Position numbers and translations under genes: made by a program
Source of the DNA: Faecalibacterium langellae
GTDB lineage: Bacteria > Bacillota > Clostridia > Oscillospirales > Ruminococcaceae
Assembly (NCBI RefSeq): GCF_002549775.1
Contig: NZ_NMTR01000006.1
Span: forward strand, 1-64,000
Length of the DNA: 64,000 nucleotides
Reading direction: 5' to 3'
Notes under the pieces: model-generated
Databases searched by the model: none
Told to the model about the DNA's origin: nothing
The model's input: only the letters and a program-made list of their open reading frames with translations
Shown here: piece by piece, positions 8,401-16,540 of the stretch
Numbering within the stretch: position 1 is the first letter of the stretch
Layout: each line of letters starts with the position of its first letter

Positions 8401-8764
8401 CGAACCAGTCCTTTGCAATCGCATCCAGCTCATCCAGCGCGTCCTCTGTCATGGGGCTTTCAGCCACATCGGAGGATGCACCTTCATCTACCATCGTAGA
8501 GGACAGCGCACGAGCCACGAGCAGCTCCCGCAGAACCGTGGTTTCTTTGGAAACGGTCTGGTGGATCATCTGTGCCAGTAGCTCGTTCTTGAACGCATTT
8601 CCCAGTTTTTCTTTCTCAAACGGTGTGCCGTCTTTTGCGGTAAAGTCTACAAAGAAACAACCACCTTCCACGCCAAGGTAAACGTATGCCTTGTCTGTAA
8701 AATGGTATGCCGCTTTCAAGAGTGCCTCTTTGGAGTAGAGTGTTTTATCGTATCGGATCCTCAT
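8390..8764 (-). CDS. hxsD: HxsD-like protein, first gene of the Hxs operon
   Basis: 124 residues. The N-terminal part (YSKEALLKAAYHFTDKAYVYL, then GCFFVDFTAKDG) and the following helix (LLAQMIHQTVSKETTVLREL) fit the small HxsD family that accompanies HxsB and HxsC. The C-terminal 40 residues are acidic (DELDAIAKDWFDEK) and may be an extension. It is the promoter-proximal gene: upstream, on the minus strand, an AT-rich stretch (8775-8795) with TAATATTATAA could supply a -10 box, but I see no convincing -35. HxsD probably assists the radical SAM enzymes in binding the precursor; this is inferred from the system, not shown. Confidence 0.7.
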   Translation of the reverse strand: MRIRYDKTLYSKEALLKAAYHFTDKAYVYLGVEGGCFFVDFTAKDGTPFEKEKLGNAFKNELLAQMIHQTVSKETTVLRELLVARALSSTMVDEGASSDVAESPMTEDALDELDAIAKDWFDEK

Positions 8765-8973
8765 AATACCCTCACCAAACTTATAATATTACATCCTAAT
8801 TCTAACGCTTTGCGGATGCCGTTTCACTTACCATTTTGTGTCAGAATGGATAGAACTCCGACACATTGGTGACGGTATGAAGGTCCGAAAAAAAGGGGAC
8901 GAAACTTCTGTATCGACTCGTTTCTCCCGATGGTTAAAGGTTTTTGCATTCTGTTTTGCGGGAAAAGACAACA

Positions 8974-9016
8974 CAAAAGGCAGGGTATCACCGTGGCGGT
9001 GACAACCTGCCTTTTT
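8974..9016 (-). terminator. terminator of the fatty acid operon
   Basis: AAAGGCAGG and CCTGCCTTT form the outer stem, and a perfect inner TCACCG/CGGTGA hairpin caps it. T runs flank both sides, so it can stop transcription in both directions. It lies 57 bases past the fabZ stop. The rest of 8765-9072 holds only the AT-rich hxs upstream region and no gene. Confidence 0.8.
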
Positions 9017-9072
9017 GTATGATTGGGCGCGATGCGGCGCATTTTACGGTGGCGGCTGGGGGACAGGGAACG

Positions 9073-9549
9073 TTAAGTCTCTGCGTCCGCTTCCGTCAGC
9101 ACAAAGGTCAGCTCGGCGGTGGCGACGCATTTGCCGTCCACATAAGCCGACGCTTTGCCGATGCCCACCGGGCCGCGCTGTTCCACCAGCTCGCAGTGGA
9201 GGGTGAGTACATCGCCGGGGATGACCTGTTTGCGGAAGCGGGCGTTTTTGATGCCGCCGAAAAGGGCCAGCCTGCCTTTGTTTTCGGGCAGGCTCAGCGC
9301 CGCGACGGCCCCGGTCTGGGCCAGTGCTTCCAGAATGAGCACTCCGGGCATGACCGGCTGGCCGGGGAAGTGGCCGTTAAAAAATTCCTCGTTGCGGGAG
9401 ACACACTTGCGGCCAATGGCCCACTGCCCCGGTTCGTAATCCAGAATGCGGTCCACGAGGGCAAAGGGGTAGCGGTGTGGCAAAATCTCCGCGATCTGCA
9501 CACTGCTCAGGGTGTTGGCGTTTTCACGCACGGTACGGGGCTCTGCCAT
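9073..9549 (-). CDS. fabZ: 3-hydroxyacyl-ACP dehydratase FabZ
   Basis: Dehydrates (3R)-hydroxyacyl-ACP to trans-2-enoyl-ACP in the elongation cycle. 158 residues, a usual length, in a hot-dog fold with the signature HRYPF and the active-site segment [17 protein letters not shown], giving His60 and Glu74 as the catalytic pair. It is the last gene of the fab operon, 3 bases after fabF, and is followed by a strong terminator. No FabA or FabN partner is seen in the window, so how unsaturated chains are made cannot be told here. Confidence 0.95.
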   Translation of the reverse strand: MAEPRTVRENANTLSSVQIAEILPHRYPFALVDRILDYEPGQWAIGRKCVSRNEEFFNGHFPGQPVMPGVLILEALAQTGAVAALSLPENKGRLALFGGIKNARFRKQVIPGDVLTLHCELVEQRGPVGIGKASAYVDGKCVATAELTFVLTEADAET

Positions 9550-9552
9550 GGG

Positions 9553-10791
9553 TCAGCCCTCCCATCTGCGCAGGGCGATGCAGGCGTTGTGGCCGCCAAA
9601 GCCCAGGCTGTTGCTCAGCGCATAGGTCATGGCCTGTGCGCGGCCGGTGTTCGGGACATAATCGAGGTCACACTCCGGGTCCGGCTGCTGGTAGTGGATG
9701 GTGGGCGGCGCAAACTGGTCCCGCAGGGCCAGAGCCGTAAACACTGCCTCGATGCCGCCCGCACCGCCCAGCAGATGGCCGGTCATGCTCTTGGTGCTGA
9801 CGACCGTCAGCTGCTTTGCGTGTTCCCCGAACACGGCATGGATGGCGGCGGTCTCACAGGCATCGTTCATGTGAGTGCCGGTGCCGTGGGCGTTGATGTG
9901 ATCTACCTGCTCCGGCGTGATGCCGGCATCGGCCAGCGTCAGCTTCATGCAGTCAATAGCTCCCGCGCCGCCGGGAGCCGGTGCGGTGAAGTGGTAGGCG
10001 TCGCAGTTGGCACCGTAGCCCACCACCTCGGCGTAGATGTGTGCACCGCGGGCGCGGGCATGCTCCAGTTCTTCCAGTACCAGCACGCCGCTGCCCTCGC
10101 CCATGACGAAACCGCCGCGCCGCGCGTCAAAGGGCAGGCTGGCGGCGTCCGGGTCGGCGGCGGTGGAAAGCGCCTTCATGCTGGTGAAGCCGCCGATGCC
10201 CAAGGGGCTGATGCAGCTTTCCGCGCCGCCGCAGACCATGGCCGTCTCGTAGCCGTCGCGGATGCGGTGGAAGGCGTCGCCCACGGCATTGGTGCCGCCC
10301 GCGCAGGCCGTGACCGGGCAGGTGCACATGCCCTTCAGGCCAAAGCGGATGGCCACCTGTGCCGCCGCCATGTTGGCAATGGACATGGGCACAAAGTAGG
10401 GGCTGACCTTCTCCATGCCCTTTTCTTCGCCCCGGGTGTGCTGCTCCTCAATGGTGGGCAGGCCGCCGATGCCGCTGGACAGGATGACGCCGATGCTTTT
10501 TGCTTCCGCTTCGGTGTCCAGGCCGCTGTCTGCAAGGGCCTCGGCGGCAGCGCCCAGTGCCAGCAGGGTGAAGCGTGCCATCTTGCGGACTTCCTTTTTG
10601 TCCACCACGGTCTCGGGGTCAAAATCCTTTACCTCACCGGCCAGCTTGCACTTGAAGTCGGTGGTGTCGAACTGGGTAATGGGCCCGATGCCGCATTGGC
10701 CGGCCTTGGCGGCGGCCCAGCTTTCGGAAACGTTATTGCCCAGCGGGTTCACGGTGCCGAGGCCGGTGATGACGACTCTGCGTTTTTCCAT
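9553..10791 (-). CDS. fabF: 3-oxoacyl-ACP synthase II FabF
   Basis: Elongating ketosynthase that condenses malonyl-ACP with acyl-ACP. 412 residues from MEKRRVVITG; upstream in-frame codons lack family similarity, and a GGAG-type ribosome site lies before this ATG. The thiolase-fold triad is present: Cys163 in VTACAGG, then His in AHGTGTHMND and His in SMTGHLLGGAGG. It follows fabG by 14 bases and precedes fabZ by 3. Transcription is with the rest of the fab operon from the promoter before acpP. Confidence 0.96.
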   Translation of the reverse strand: MEKRRVVITGLGTVNPLGNNVSESWAAAKAGQCGIGPITQFDTTDFKCKLAGEVKDFDPETVVDKKEVRKMARFTLLALGAAAEALADSGLDTEAEAKSIGVILSSGIGGLPTIEEQHTRGEEKGMEKVSPYFVPMSIANMAAAQVAIRFGLKGMCTCPVTACAGGTNAVGDAFHRIRDGYETAMVCGGAESCISPLGIGGFTSMKALSTAADPDAASLPFDARRGGFVMGEGSGVLVLEELEHARARGAHIYAEVVGYGANCDAYHFTAPAPGGAGAIDCMKLTLADAGITPEQVDHINAHGTGTHMNDACETAAIHAVFGEHAKQLTVVSTKSMTGHLLGGAGGIEAVFTALALRDQFAPPTIHYQQPDPECDLDYVPNTGRAQAMTYALSNSLGFGGHNACIALRRWEG

Positions 10792-10805
10792 GCGAAATTC
10801 TCCTT

Positions 10806-11555
10806 TTACATTGCCATGCCGCCGTCTGCACAGAGCACCTGCCCGGTGAGATAGCTGCTTTGTTCTGCGGCAAAGAACGCCACCGCGTTTGCCACATCTT
10901 CCGGCCTGCCTGCGCGGCCTGCCGGGATGCCCTTTGCCATTTCGGCACGGACAGCTTCCGGCAGGGCGGCGGTCATATCGGTCTCGATAAAGCCCGGGGC
11001 CACCGCGTTCACGGTCACGTTCCGGCTGGCCAGCTCCCGGGCAAGGCTCTTGGTCAGGCCGATCAGCCCTGCCTTGCTGGCGGCATAATTTGCCTGACCC
11101 GCGTTGCCCCGCAGGGCCACCACACTGCTCAGATTGATGATGCGGCCCCACCGCTGACGCACCATGCGGCGGGCGGCTTCCTTGCAGCAGAGGAACGCGC
11201 CCTTCAGGTTCGCGTTCAGCACGGCGTCAAAGTCCGCTTCGGTCATGCGCAGGATGAGATTATCCCGGGTGATGCCCGCGTTGTTTACCAAAATATCCAC
11301 CTGGCCAAAGGTGTTTACCGCCTGCTCAAACAGCGCTTTGCAGCCCTCGGCAGTGGAGACATCGGCCTGCACGGCCACGGCATTTGCGCCCGCAGCGCTG
11401 CACAGGGCAACCGTTTCAGCGGCAGCGGCTTCGCCGTGGCAGTAGTTCACCACAACATTGCAGCCCTGCCTGGCAAGCTGTACGCACACCGCCCGTCCAA
11501 TGCCGCGGCTGCCGCCGGTGACGACGGCAGTGCGGATGATCTTTTCTTCACTCAT
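10806..11555 (-). CDS. fabG: 3-oxoacyl-ACP reductase FabG
   Basis: NADPH-dependent reductase of the elongation cycle, a short-chain dehydrogenase of 249 residues from the ATG at 11555. The start was chosen because GGAAGG lies at the right distance; an upstream ATG at 11570 would overlap this ribosome site. The nucleotide motif is TGGSRGIG (13-20), the NNAG motif is at 91-94 and the catalytic set is Ser144, Tyr157 and Lys161. Its start overlaps the fabD stop by 4 bases. Confidence 0.95.
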   Translation of the reverse strand: MSEEKIIRTAVVTGGSRGIGRAVCVQLARQGCNVVVNYCHGEAAAAETVALCSAAGANAVAVQADVSTAEGCKALFEQAVNTFGQVDILVNNAGITRDNLILRMTEADFDAVLNANLKGAFLCCKEAARRMVRQRWGRIINLSSVVALRGNAGQANYAASKAGLIGLTKSLARELASRNVTVNAVAPGFIETDMTAALPEAVRAEMAKGIPAGRAGRPEDVANAVAFFAAEQSSYLTGQVLCADGGMAM

Positions 11556-12484
11556 TGTTCTTCCTTCCATGCGGTCAGCACGATCTCCAGTTCTGCCGGA
11601 GTTTCCACGGCGGCGCAGGCCACGCCGGGCAGGGTCTTTTTCACAAAACCGCTCAGGGCGCTGCCGGGGCCGACTTCCAGAATGTGGTCCACGCCCAGAT
11701 CACCCAGACGACGCAGGGTGTCTTCCATATACACACTGCTCTGCACCTGCTTCACCAGCAGGGCCGGGATGGTGTCCGCGTCGGCCTTTTCGCGGCCCAG
11801 ACAGTTGAACAGCACCGGGATCTGCATCTCACTGAACCGATCGGTCTTGAACCGTTCGGCGAGGGCATCTCCGGCGGGGGCCATCAGCCGGGTGTGGAAG
11901 GGGCCGCTCACTTTCAGCGGAAGGCAGCGGCGGGCGCCGGCTTCCTTTGCCAGCGCGGCAGCCTGCTCCACAGCGGCTTTCTCGCCGCCGATGACCAGCT
12001 GCCCCGGGCAGTTGTAGTTGCAGATCTGCACACAGCCCGTCTCTGCTGCCTGTTCGCAACAAGCGGACAGCTTTTCTCTGTCCAGCCCCAGTACGGCGGT
12101 CATGCCGCAGTCAAGGCCTTTTGCAGCCTCAGCCATGGCCTTGCCCCGGAAGGCAGTCAGCTCAATGGCCTGCTTGGCGGTGAACACCCCGGCTGCCTGC
12201 AGCGCGGAGTATTCGCCCAGCGAAAGCCCTGCCAGATATGCGGGCTTTACGCCCTTTTCGGCCAGCACGGCGGTCACGCCGCAGGCAAAAGCCACCATGC
12301 AGGGCTGAGTGTATTCGGTCTGGTTCAGAACGCCGTCCGGGTCTTCGAAGCAGACGCGGTGCAGGTCAAAATCCAGCGCCGCGCTATCGAATGCTGCCCG
12401 GAAGGCGGGAGATTCTTCGTAAAATTCTTTGCCCATGCCGGGGTGCTGGGCACCCTGACCGGCGTATAAAACGGCAAGTTTCAT
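11552..12484 (-). CDS. fabD: malonyl-CoA:ACP transacylase FabD
   Basis: Moves malonyl groups from CoA to acyl carrier protein. 310 residues beginning MKLAVLYAGQGAQHPGMG. The active serine is Ser88 in GLSLGEYSAL, where the usual GHSxG is GLSLG, so the residue before the serine is Leu rather than His. The partner His is in SGPFHTRLM. Start and stop codons overlap those of its neighbours (ATGA with the upstream gene, 4 bases with fabG). The GLSLG variant occurs in some clostridial FabD proteins and does not suggest inactivation. Confidence 0.94.
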   Translation of the reverse strand: MKLAVLYAGQGAQHPGMGKEFYEESPAFRAAFDSAALDFDLHRVCFEDPDGVLNQTEYTQPCMVAFACGVTAVLAEKGVKPAYLAGLSLGEYSALQAAGVFTAKQAIELTAFRGKAMAEAAKGLDCGMTAVLGLDREKLSACCEQAAETGCVQICNYNCPGQLVIGGEKAAVEQAAALAKEAGARRCLPLKVSGPFHTRLMAPAGDALAERFKTDRFSEMQIPVLFNCLGREKADADTIPALLVKQVQSSVYMEDTLRRLGDLGVDHILEVGPGSALSGFVKKTLPGVACAAVETPAELEIVLTAWKEEQ

Positions 12485-13548
12485 TGGTTTTGCCTCCATT
12501 CGGTCACAAGTTCGTCCATCAGTTCGCGGACGGTGTACATCCGGCTGAGCCTGCCCACATTGGCCCCGCAGAAGAAAAGCCCTTCCTCCACATTGCCCTT
12601 CACGGCTTCGATGAGCGCGTGGGTGATGCAATAGGGCACTCTGGCGGGGTCACAGGTCTTCAGGCAGCGGGCGCAGTGCTTTGGCGGGAAGCGCGTTCCC
12701 TCGGCCAGTGCCTGCACCAGCGGGGTGTTCAGCGCCCGGCCCGGCATCCCCACCGGGCTATGGATGATGCGCACATCCTCGGGCTTTGCGTGCAGCAGAA
12801 CGTCCTTGTAGGTTTGGGATGCATCGCACTCGTAAGTGGGGATAAAGCGGGTGGCAAGCTGGACACCCGCCGCGCCCATCTTTGTAAAGTGGGCCATGTC
12901 GGCTCCGGTGTACACGCCGCCCGCCACGAACACGGGGATGGGGTGGCCGAACTGCACTTCAAAGGGCTGCACTTCGGCCAGAACCTCGGGCAGAATTTCG
13001 TCGAGGGTCTGGCATTTGTCTGCCAGTAGGTCGGCTTCGGCAAAGCCGAGATGTCCACCCGCTTTGCAGCCCTCAATGACCACAAAATCGGCGGTGCGGC
13101 CAAACTCCTTGGCCCAGCGGCGCAGGATGAGCTTTGCGGCCCGCCCGCTGGAAACGATGGGCGCAATGGCCACTTCCGGCGTGTTTACAAGGCCGGGCAG
13201 TTCCAGCGGCAGGCCCGCGCCGGACACCACCGCATCCACGCCCGCTTCTACGGCGGTGCGGATGGCGGCGGCGTAGTCCTGCGTGGCGACCATGGCGTTG
13301 ATGGCTACCATGCCTGCGCCTTTGGCGATCGCTTTTGCTTTTTGGATCTCCGCAGCCAGCGCGCGGTGGTTGGCGCTGACCGGGTCGCGGGCAAAATCCG
13401 GCTCCCGGTAGCCTGCATCGGCGGTGGAGATGCACCCCATGCCGCCGCAGGCCGCCACGGCCCCGGCCAGCCCGCCGAGGGAAACGCCCACGCCCATGCC
13501 GCCCTGCAGGATGGGCACCTGCAGCTGCTTTTGGCCGAGGGTCAGCAT
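12481..13548 (-). CDS. FMN-dependent nitronate monooxygenase / FabK-like protein
   Basis: 355 residues in a TIM-barrel flavoprotein layout: PILQGGMGVGVSLGGLAGAVA at the start, then GCKAGGHLGF and VFVAGGVYTG as FMN/phosphate-binding segments. It resembles 2-nitropropane dioxygenase/nitronate monooxygenases and the enoyl-ACP reductase FabK, but has a longer C-terminus with a cysteine cluster (CARCLKTC, later YC and FFC). It lies directly after fabK with a 7-base overlap and before fabD with an ATGA overlap. A role linked to fatty acid synthesis is likely from position; the reaction is not known. It may be a second enoyl reductase or a detoxifying enzyme. Confidence 0.75.
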   Translation of the reverse strand: MLTLGQKQLQVPILQGGMGVGVSLGGLAGAVAACGGMGCISTADAGYREPDFARDPVSANHRALAAEIQKAKAIAKGAGMVAINAMVATQDYAAAIRTAVEAGVDAVVSGAGLPLELPGLVNTPEVAIAPIVSSGRAAKLILRRWAKEFGRTADFVVIEGCKAGGHLGFAEADLLADKCQTLDEILPEVLAEVQPFEVQFGHPIPVFVAGGVYTGADMAHFTKMGAAGVQLATRFIPTYECDASQTYKDVLLHAKPEDVRIIHSPVGMPGRALNTPLVQALAEGTRFPPKHCARCLKTCDPARVPYCITHALIEAVKGNVEEGLFFCGANVGRLSRMYTVRELMDELVTEWRQNQ

Positions 13549-14477
13549 TCGGCGTTCAGCGCGGCGATGCGCTGCCTCCCGCTTTCGTACAGGTCGGCAA
13601 GGATGTCGGCTACCGGGCGTACCTCGTGCAGCATGCCCGCCACCTGACCGGCCATCAGGCTGCCGGTGGCGGTATCGCCCTCAAACACGGCCCGGCGCAG
13701 ACTGCCGAGGGTGAATTTTTCCAGCTCCATCTTGTCGGCACCGGCCTTTTCCTGCCGGACATACTCACGGCTCATGCGGTTTTTCAGCACGCGGACGGGC
13801 GAGCCGCCGATGCGGCCGGTGACGATGGTGTCACTGTCCTTGGCCTTGAGCAGGGCGGCTTTGTAGTTTTCGTGGATGGGGCATTCTTCGCTCACCAGCA
13901 GGCAGGTGCCCACCTGTACGCCGCAGGCACCCAGGGCCAGCGCGGCCGCCATCTGACGGCCATCCGCAATGCCGCCCGCCGCGATGACGGGCACGCTGAC
14001 CGCATCCACTACCTGCGGCACCAGCGCCATGGTGGTCATTTCGCCCACATGGCCGCCGCTCTCGGTGCCCTCGGCAATGACGGCGTCGATGCCCAGCGGT
14101 TCCAGATGCTTTGCCAGCACAGCAGCGGCCACCACCGGGATGACTTTGATGCCTGCAGCCTTCCACATGGGAACATACTTGCCGGGGTTGCCCGCGCCGG
14201 TGGTGACGACGGGCACGCCTTCTTCCACGACGATCTTTGCAAATTCATCTGCCTGCGGGTGCATGAGCATGATGTTCACGCCGAAAGGCTTGTTTGTCAA
14301 TGCTTTGCAGCGGCGGATGTTCTGGCGCAGGGTGTCGGCGTTCATGCCGCCAGCCCCGATGATGCCGAGAGCTCCCGCGTTGGAGCAGGCGGCGGCAAAC
14401 TCGCCGGTGGCGATGTTCGCCATGCCGCCCTGAATGATGGGGTATCTGGTCCCTAAAATTTCATTTAAAAGTTTCAT
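13542..14477 (-). CDS. fabK: enoyl-ACP reductase II FabK
   Basis: FMN and NAD(P)H-dependent reductase that completes each elongation round. 311 residues; YPIIQGGMANIATGEFAAA at the N-terminus, VITTGAG-like VVTTGAGNPG, AEGTESGGHVGE and IAAGGIADGRQ are the FMN-binding and catalytic segments usual for FabK. The C-terminal MAGQVAGMLHE motif also fits. It is separated from fabH by 153 bases containing a 121-bp hairpin repeat, the only gap of this size inside the operon. No fabI or fabL is seen, so FabK is the likely main enoyl reductase. Confidence 0.92.
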   Translation of the reverse strand: MKLLNEILGTRYPIIQGGMANIATGEFAAACSNAGALGIIGAGGMNADTLRQNIRRCKALTNKPFGVNIMLMHPQADEFAKIVVEEGVPVVTTGAGNPGKYVPMWKAAGIKVIPVVAAAVLAKHLEPLGIDAVIAEGTESGGHVGEMTTMALVPQVVDAVSVPVIAAGGIADGRQMAAALALGACGVQVGTCLLVSEECPIHENYKAALLKAKDSDTIVTGRIGGSPVRVLKNRMSREYVRQEKAGADKMELEKFTLGSLRRAVFEGDTATGSLMAGQVAGMLHEVRPVADILADLYESGRQRIAALNAEC

Positions 14478-14504
14478 AAAAGTGACTCTTATTGTTCAAC
14501 GTCC

Positions 14505-14625
14505 TCGCCCTCTCAGGCGCTGTCGCGCCAGCTCTCCCAAGGGGAGAGCCAAGAACGTTGCGGTAAGGCTCTTGCCTCTCCCTTTGGGAGAGGTGGCACG
14601 GCGTAAGCCGTGACGGAGAGGGCGA
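14505..14625. repeat. dispersed hairpin repeat, copy 1
   Basis: A 121-base unit bounded by TCGCCCTCTC and its inverse GAGAGGGCGA, with inner inverted segments (CTCTCCCAAGGGGAGAG, then CTCTCCCTTTGGGAGAG). It lies between fabH and fabK inside the operon. Similar units are at 20734-20855 and 30904-30996, and a fragment is at about 34214. It looks like a MITE or REP-like element with no coding capacity. Confidence 0.8.
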
Positions 14626-14630
14626 GCCTG

Positions 14631-15590
14631 TTAAAATCTTGCAGGGTCATATTCCACGATCATGCCGCCCCAGGTCAGGCCGCCGCCGAAGCCGATGCAG
14701 GCCAGCAGCTGGCCCGGCTGCAGCTGGCCGCTCTCGGCCAGCTCATTGAGGGCGACCGGGATGCTGGCGGCGCTGGTGTTGCCGTGGCGGTCCATGTTCT
14801 TGTAGAATTTCGCCGGGTCGGCCTGCAGTGCTTTCACGCAGTGGTCGATGATGCGGCTGTTGGCCTGATGGCAGACCACCCACGATAAATCATCGAGGGT
14901 CAGCTGCGTTTCGTCCAGCACGGCGTGCAGACACTTCGGCAGGGCGTCCACTGCAAAGCGGAATACCGCCCGGCCGTCCATGGTGATGGGCGCGGAGCCT
15001 GCGCGGCTGGGCCCGCCCGCGTGGATGGCGGCATCGCCGCGGGCACCCAGCATCACGGCAAAGGGCGTCGGGTCTGCCGCCAGTTCAAAGATGGCGGCCC
15101 CGGCCCCGTCGCCGAACAGCACACAGGTGGAGCGGTCGGCCGGGTCCATCAGGCGGGAAAGGGCCTCGCACCCGATGACGAGGGCGTACTGCCCGCCCAG
15201 AGTGGCAAGCAGGCCCCGGGCCACGGCGGTGCCGTACAAAAAGCCGGAACAGGCTGCGTTGATGTCCAGCGCAGGGCAGGTCTCGGGCAGGCCCAGTGCC
15301 GCCTGTACCTGACAGGCCACGCTGGGGGTCGCGTCCGGGGCCGAGAGGGTGGCACAGATGCAGCAGGCGATGTCCGCCGGGGCAAGGCCGCTGCGTGCCA
15401 GTGCCTGCTTTGCGGCGGCAATGGCCAGTGTGGCGGCGGATTCGCCTTCGGTGCACCAGTGCCGGGTGCGGATGCCAGTGCGGCTGATGATCCAGTCATC
15501 GCTGGTGTCCACCATGCGGCTCAGATCGTCGTTCGTGACCGTCCGGCCCGGCAGGGCCCCGCCGGTGGCAAGTAACTGGAAACCGTTCAT
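14631..15590 (-). CDS. fabH: 3-oxoacyl-ACP synthase III FabH
   Basis: Starts fatty acid synthesis by condensing acyl-CoA with malonyl-ACP. 319 residues. The triad is Cys114 in NAACSGF, His in VCHQANSRI and Asn in HGNTSAAS. The DDWIISRTGIRTR segment near residue 31 is the usual CoA-binding region. Its ATG overlaps the accA stop by 4 bases. Chain-length and branched-primer choice cannot be read from sequence alone. Confidence 0.95.
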   Translation of the reverse strand: MNGFQLLATGGALPGRTVTNDDLSRMVDTSDDWIISRTGIRTRHWCTEGESAATLAIAAAKQALARSGLAPADIACCICATLSAPDATPSVACQVQAALGLPETCPALDINAACSGFLYGTAVARGLLATLGGQYALVIGCEALSRLMDPADRSTCVLFGDGAGAAIFELAADPTPFAVMLGARGDAAIHAGGPSRAGSAPITMDGRAVFRFAVDALPKCLHAVLDETQLTLDDLSWVVCHQANSRIIDHCVKALQADPAKFYKNMDRHGNTSAASIPVALNELAESGQLQPGQLLACIGFGGGLTWGGMIVEYDPARF

Positions 15591-16540
15591 GTGTTCCTCG
15601 TTTCTCCGATCTGGCGGTATTTTTTGTAGCGCTGGTCAGCCAACTGCTTCCCGCTCATGCGGCACAGCTCTTTCAGGTGGGCGCGCAGTGCGGCGTCCAT
15701 GCGCTCAAACAGGGCCGCGTGGCCGCGCTGGGCACCACCCAGCGGCTCCGGGATCACTTCTTCCACAATGCCATCGTTGTACAAGTCCTGTGCCGTCAGC
15801 TTCATCAGCTCGCAGGCCTCGCCGCTGCGGGAGGAGTCCTTCCACAGAATGCTGGCAAAGCCCTCGGGACTCAGCACCGAGTAGACGGCATTTTCCAGCA
15901 TGAGGATATGGTTCGCCACGCCCAGCGCCAGCGCACCGCCGGAGGAACCTTCGCCGGTGACGACGGCAATGACCGGTACGGTCAGGCCGCTCATCTCCAT
16001 CAGATTGCGGGCAATGGCTTCGCCCTGGCCGCGCTCCTCGGCGTCCTTGCCGGGGTACGCGCCCGGCGTGTCGATGAAGGTGATGATGGGCCGGCCAAAC
16101 TTTTCGGCCTGCTGCATCAGGCGCAGGGCCTTGCGGTAGCCTTCCGGCCCGGGCATGCCGAAGTTGCAGGCGAGATTTTCTTCCAGTGTGGAGCCCTTGC
16201 GGTGGCCGATGACGGTCACCGGCATCCCGTGGAACCGGGCCACACCGCCCAGGATGGCGGCATCCTCTTTGCACTGGCGGTCGCCGCGCTGCTCAAAAAA
16301 GTCGGTGAACAGGGCAGAAACCATCTCGTCGATGTGAGGGCGCTCCGGGTGCCGAGCCAGAAAGACCCGGTCCTCGGCGGTCAGCGGGCCGCAGGAGCGC
16401 AGAATTTCGTCTTCCTCGACAGCCAGCTCTGCCAGTTCGGACGCATGGGCCGTGATGGCGTCCATATCATTGCCGCTGCCTTTCAGCGCGGCGATCTGGG
16501 CGTCCAGCGGGGCCAGCTGCTCTAAAATTTCCTTAATCAT
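15587..16540 (-). CDS. accA: acetyl-CoA carboxylase carboxyltransferase alpha, AccA
   Basis: Alpha half of the carboxyltransferase that makes malonyl-CoA. 317 residues in a crotonase fold; PVTVIGHRKG, TFIDTPGAYPG, and GEGSSGGALALGVAN carry the acyl-CoA oxyanion-hole and biotin-binding segments. It overlaps accD and fabH by 4 bases on each side. The biotin carrier accB and biotin carboxylase accC, often in this cluster, are missing here and must be elsewhere. Confidence 0.94.
   Translation of the reverse strand: MIKEILEQLAPLDAQIAALKGSGNDMDAITAHASELAELAVEEDEILRSCGPLTAEDRVFLARHPERPHIDEMVSALFTDFFEQRGDRQCKEDAAILGGVARFHGMPVTVIGHRKGSTLEENLACNFGMPGPEGYRKALRLMQQAEKFGRPIITFIDTPGAYPGKDAEERGQGEAIARNLMEMSGLTVPVIAVVTGEGSSGGALALGVANHILMLENAVYSVLSPEGFASILWKDSSRSGEACELMKLTAQDLYNDGIVEEVIPEPLGGAQRGHAALFERMDAALRAHLKELCRMSGKQLADQRYKKYRQIGETRNT

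Noticed and set aside
8944-10854. A 636-codon plus-strand frame opposite fabZ, fabF and the fabG end
   Set aside because: Antisense shadow; it also includes the operon terminator.
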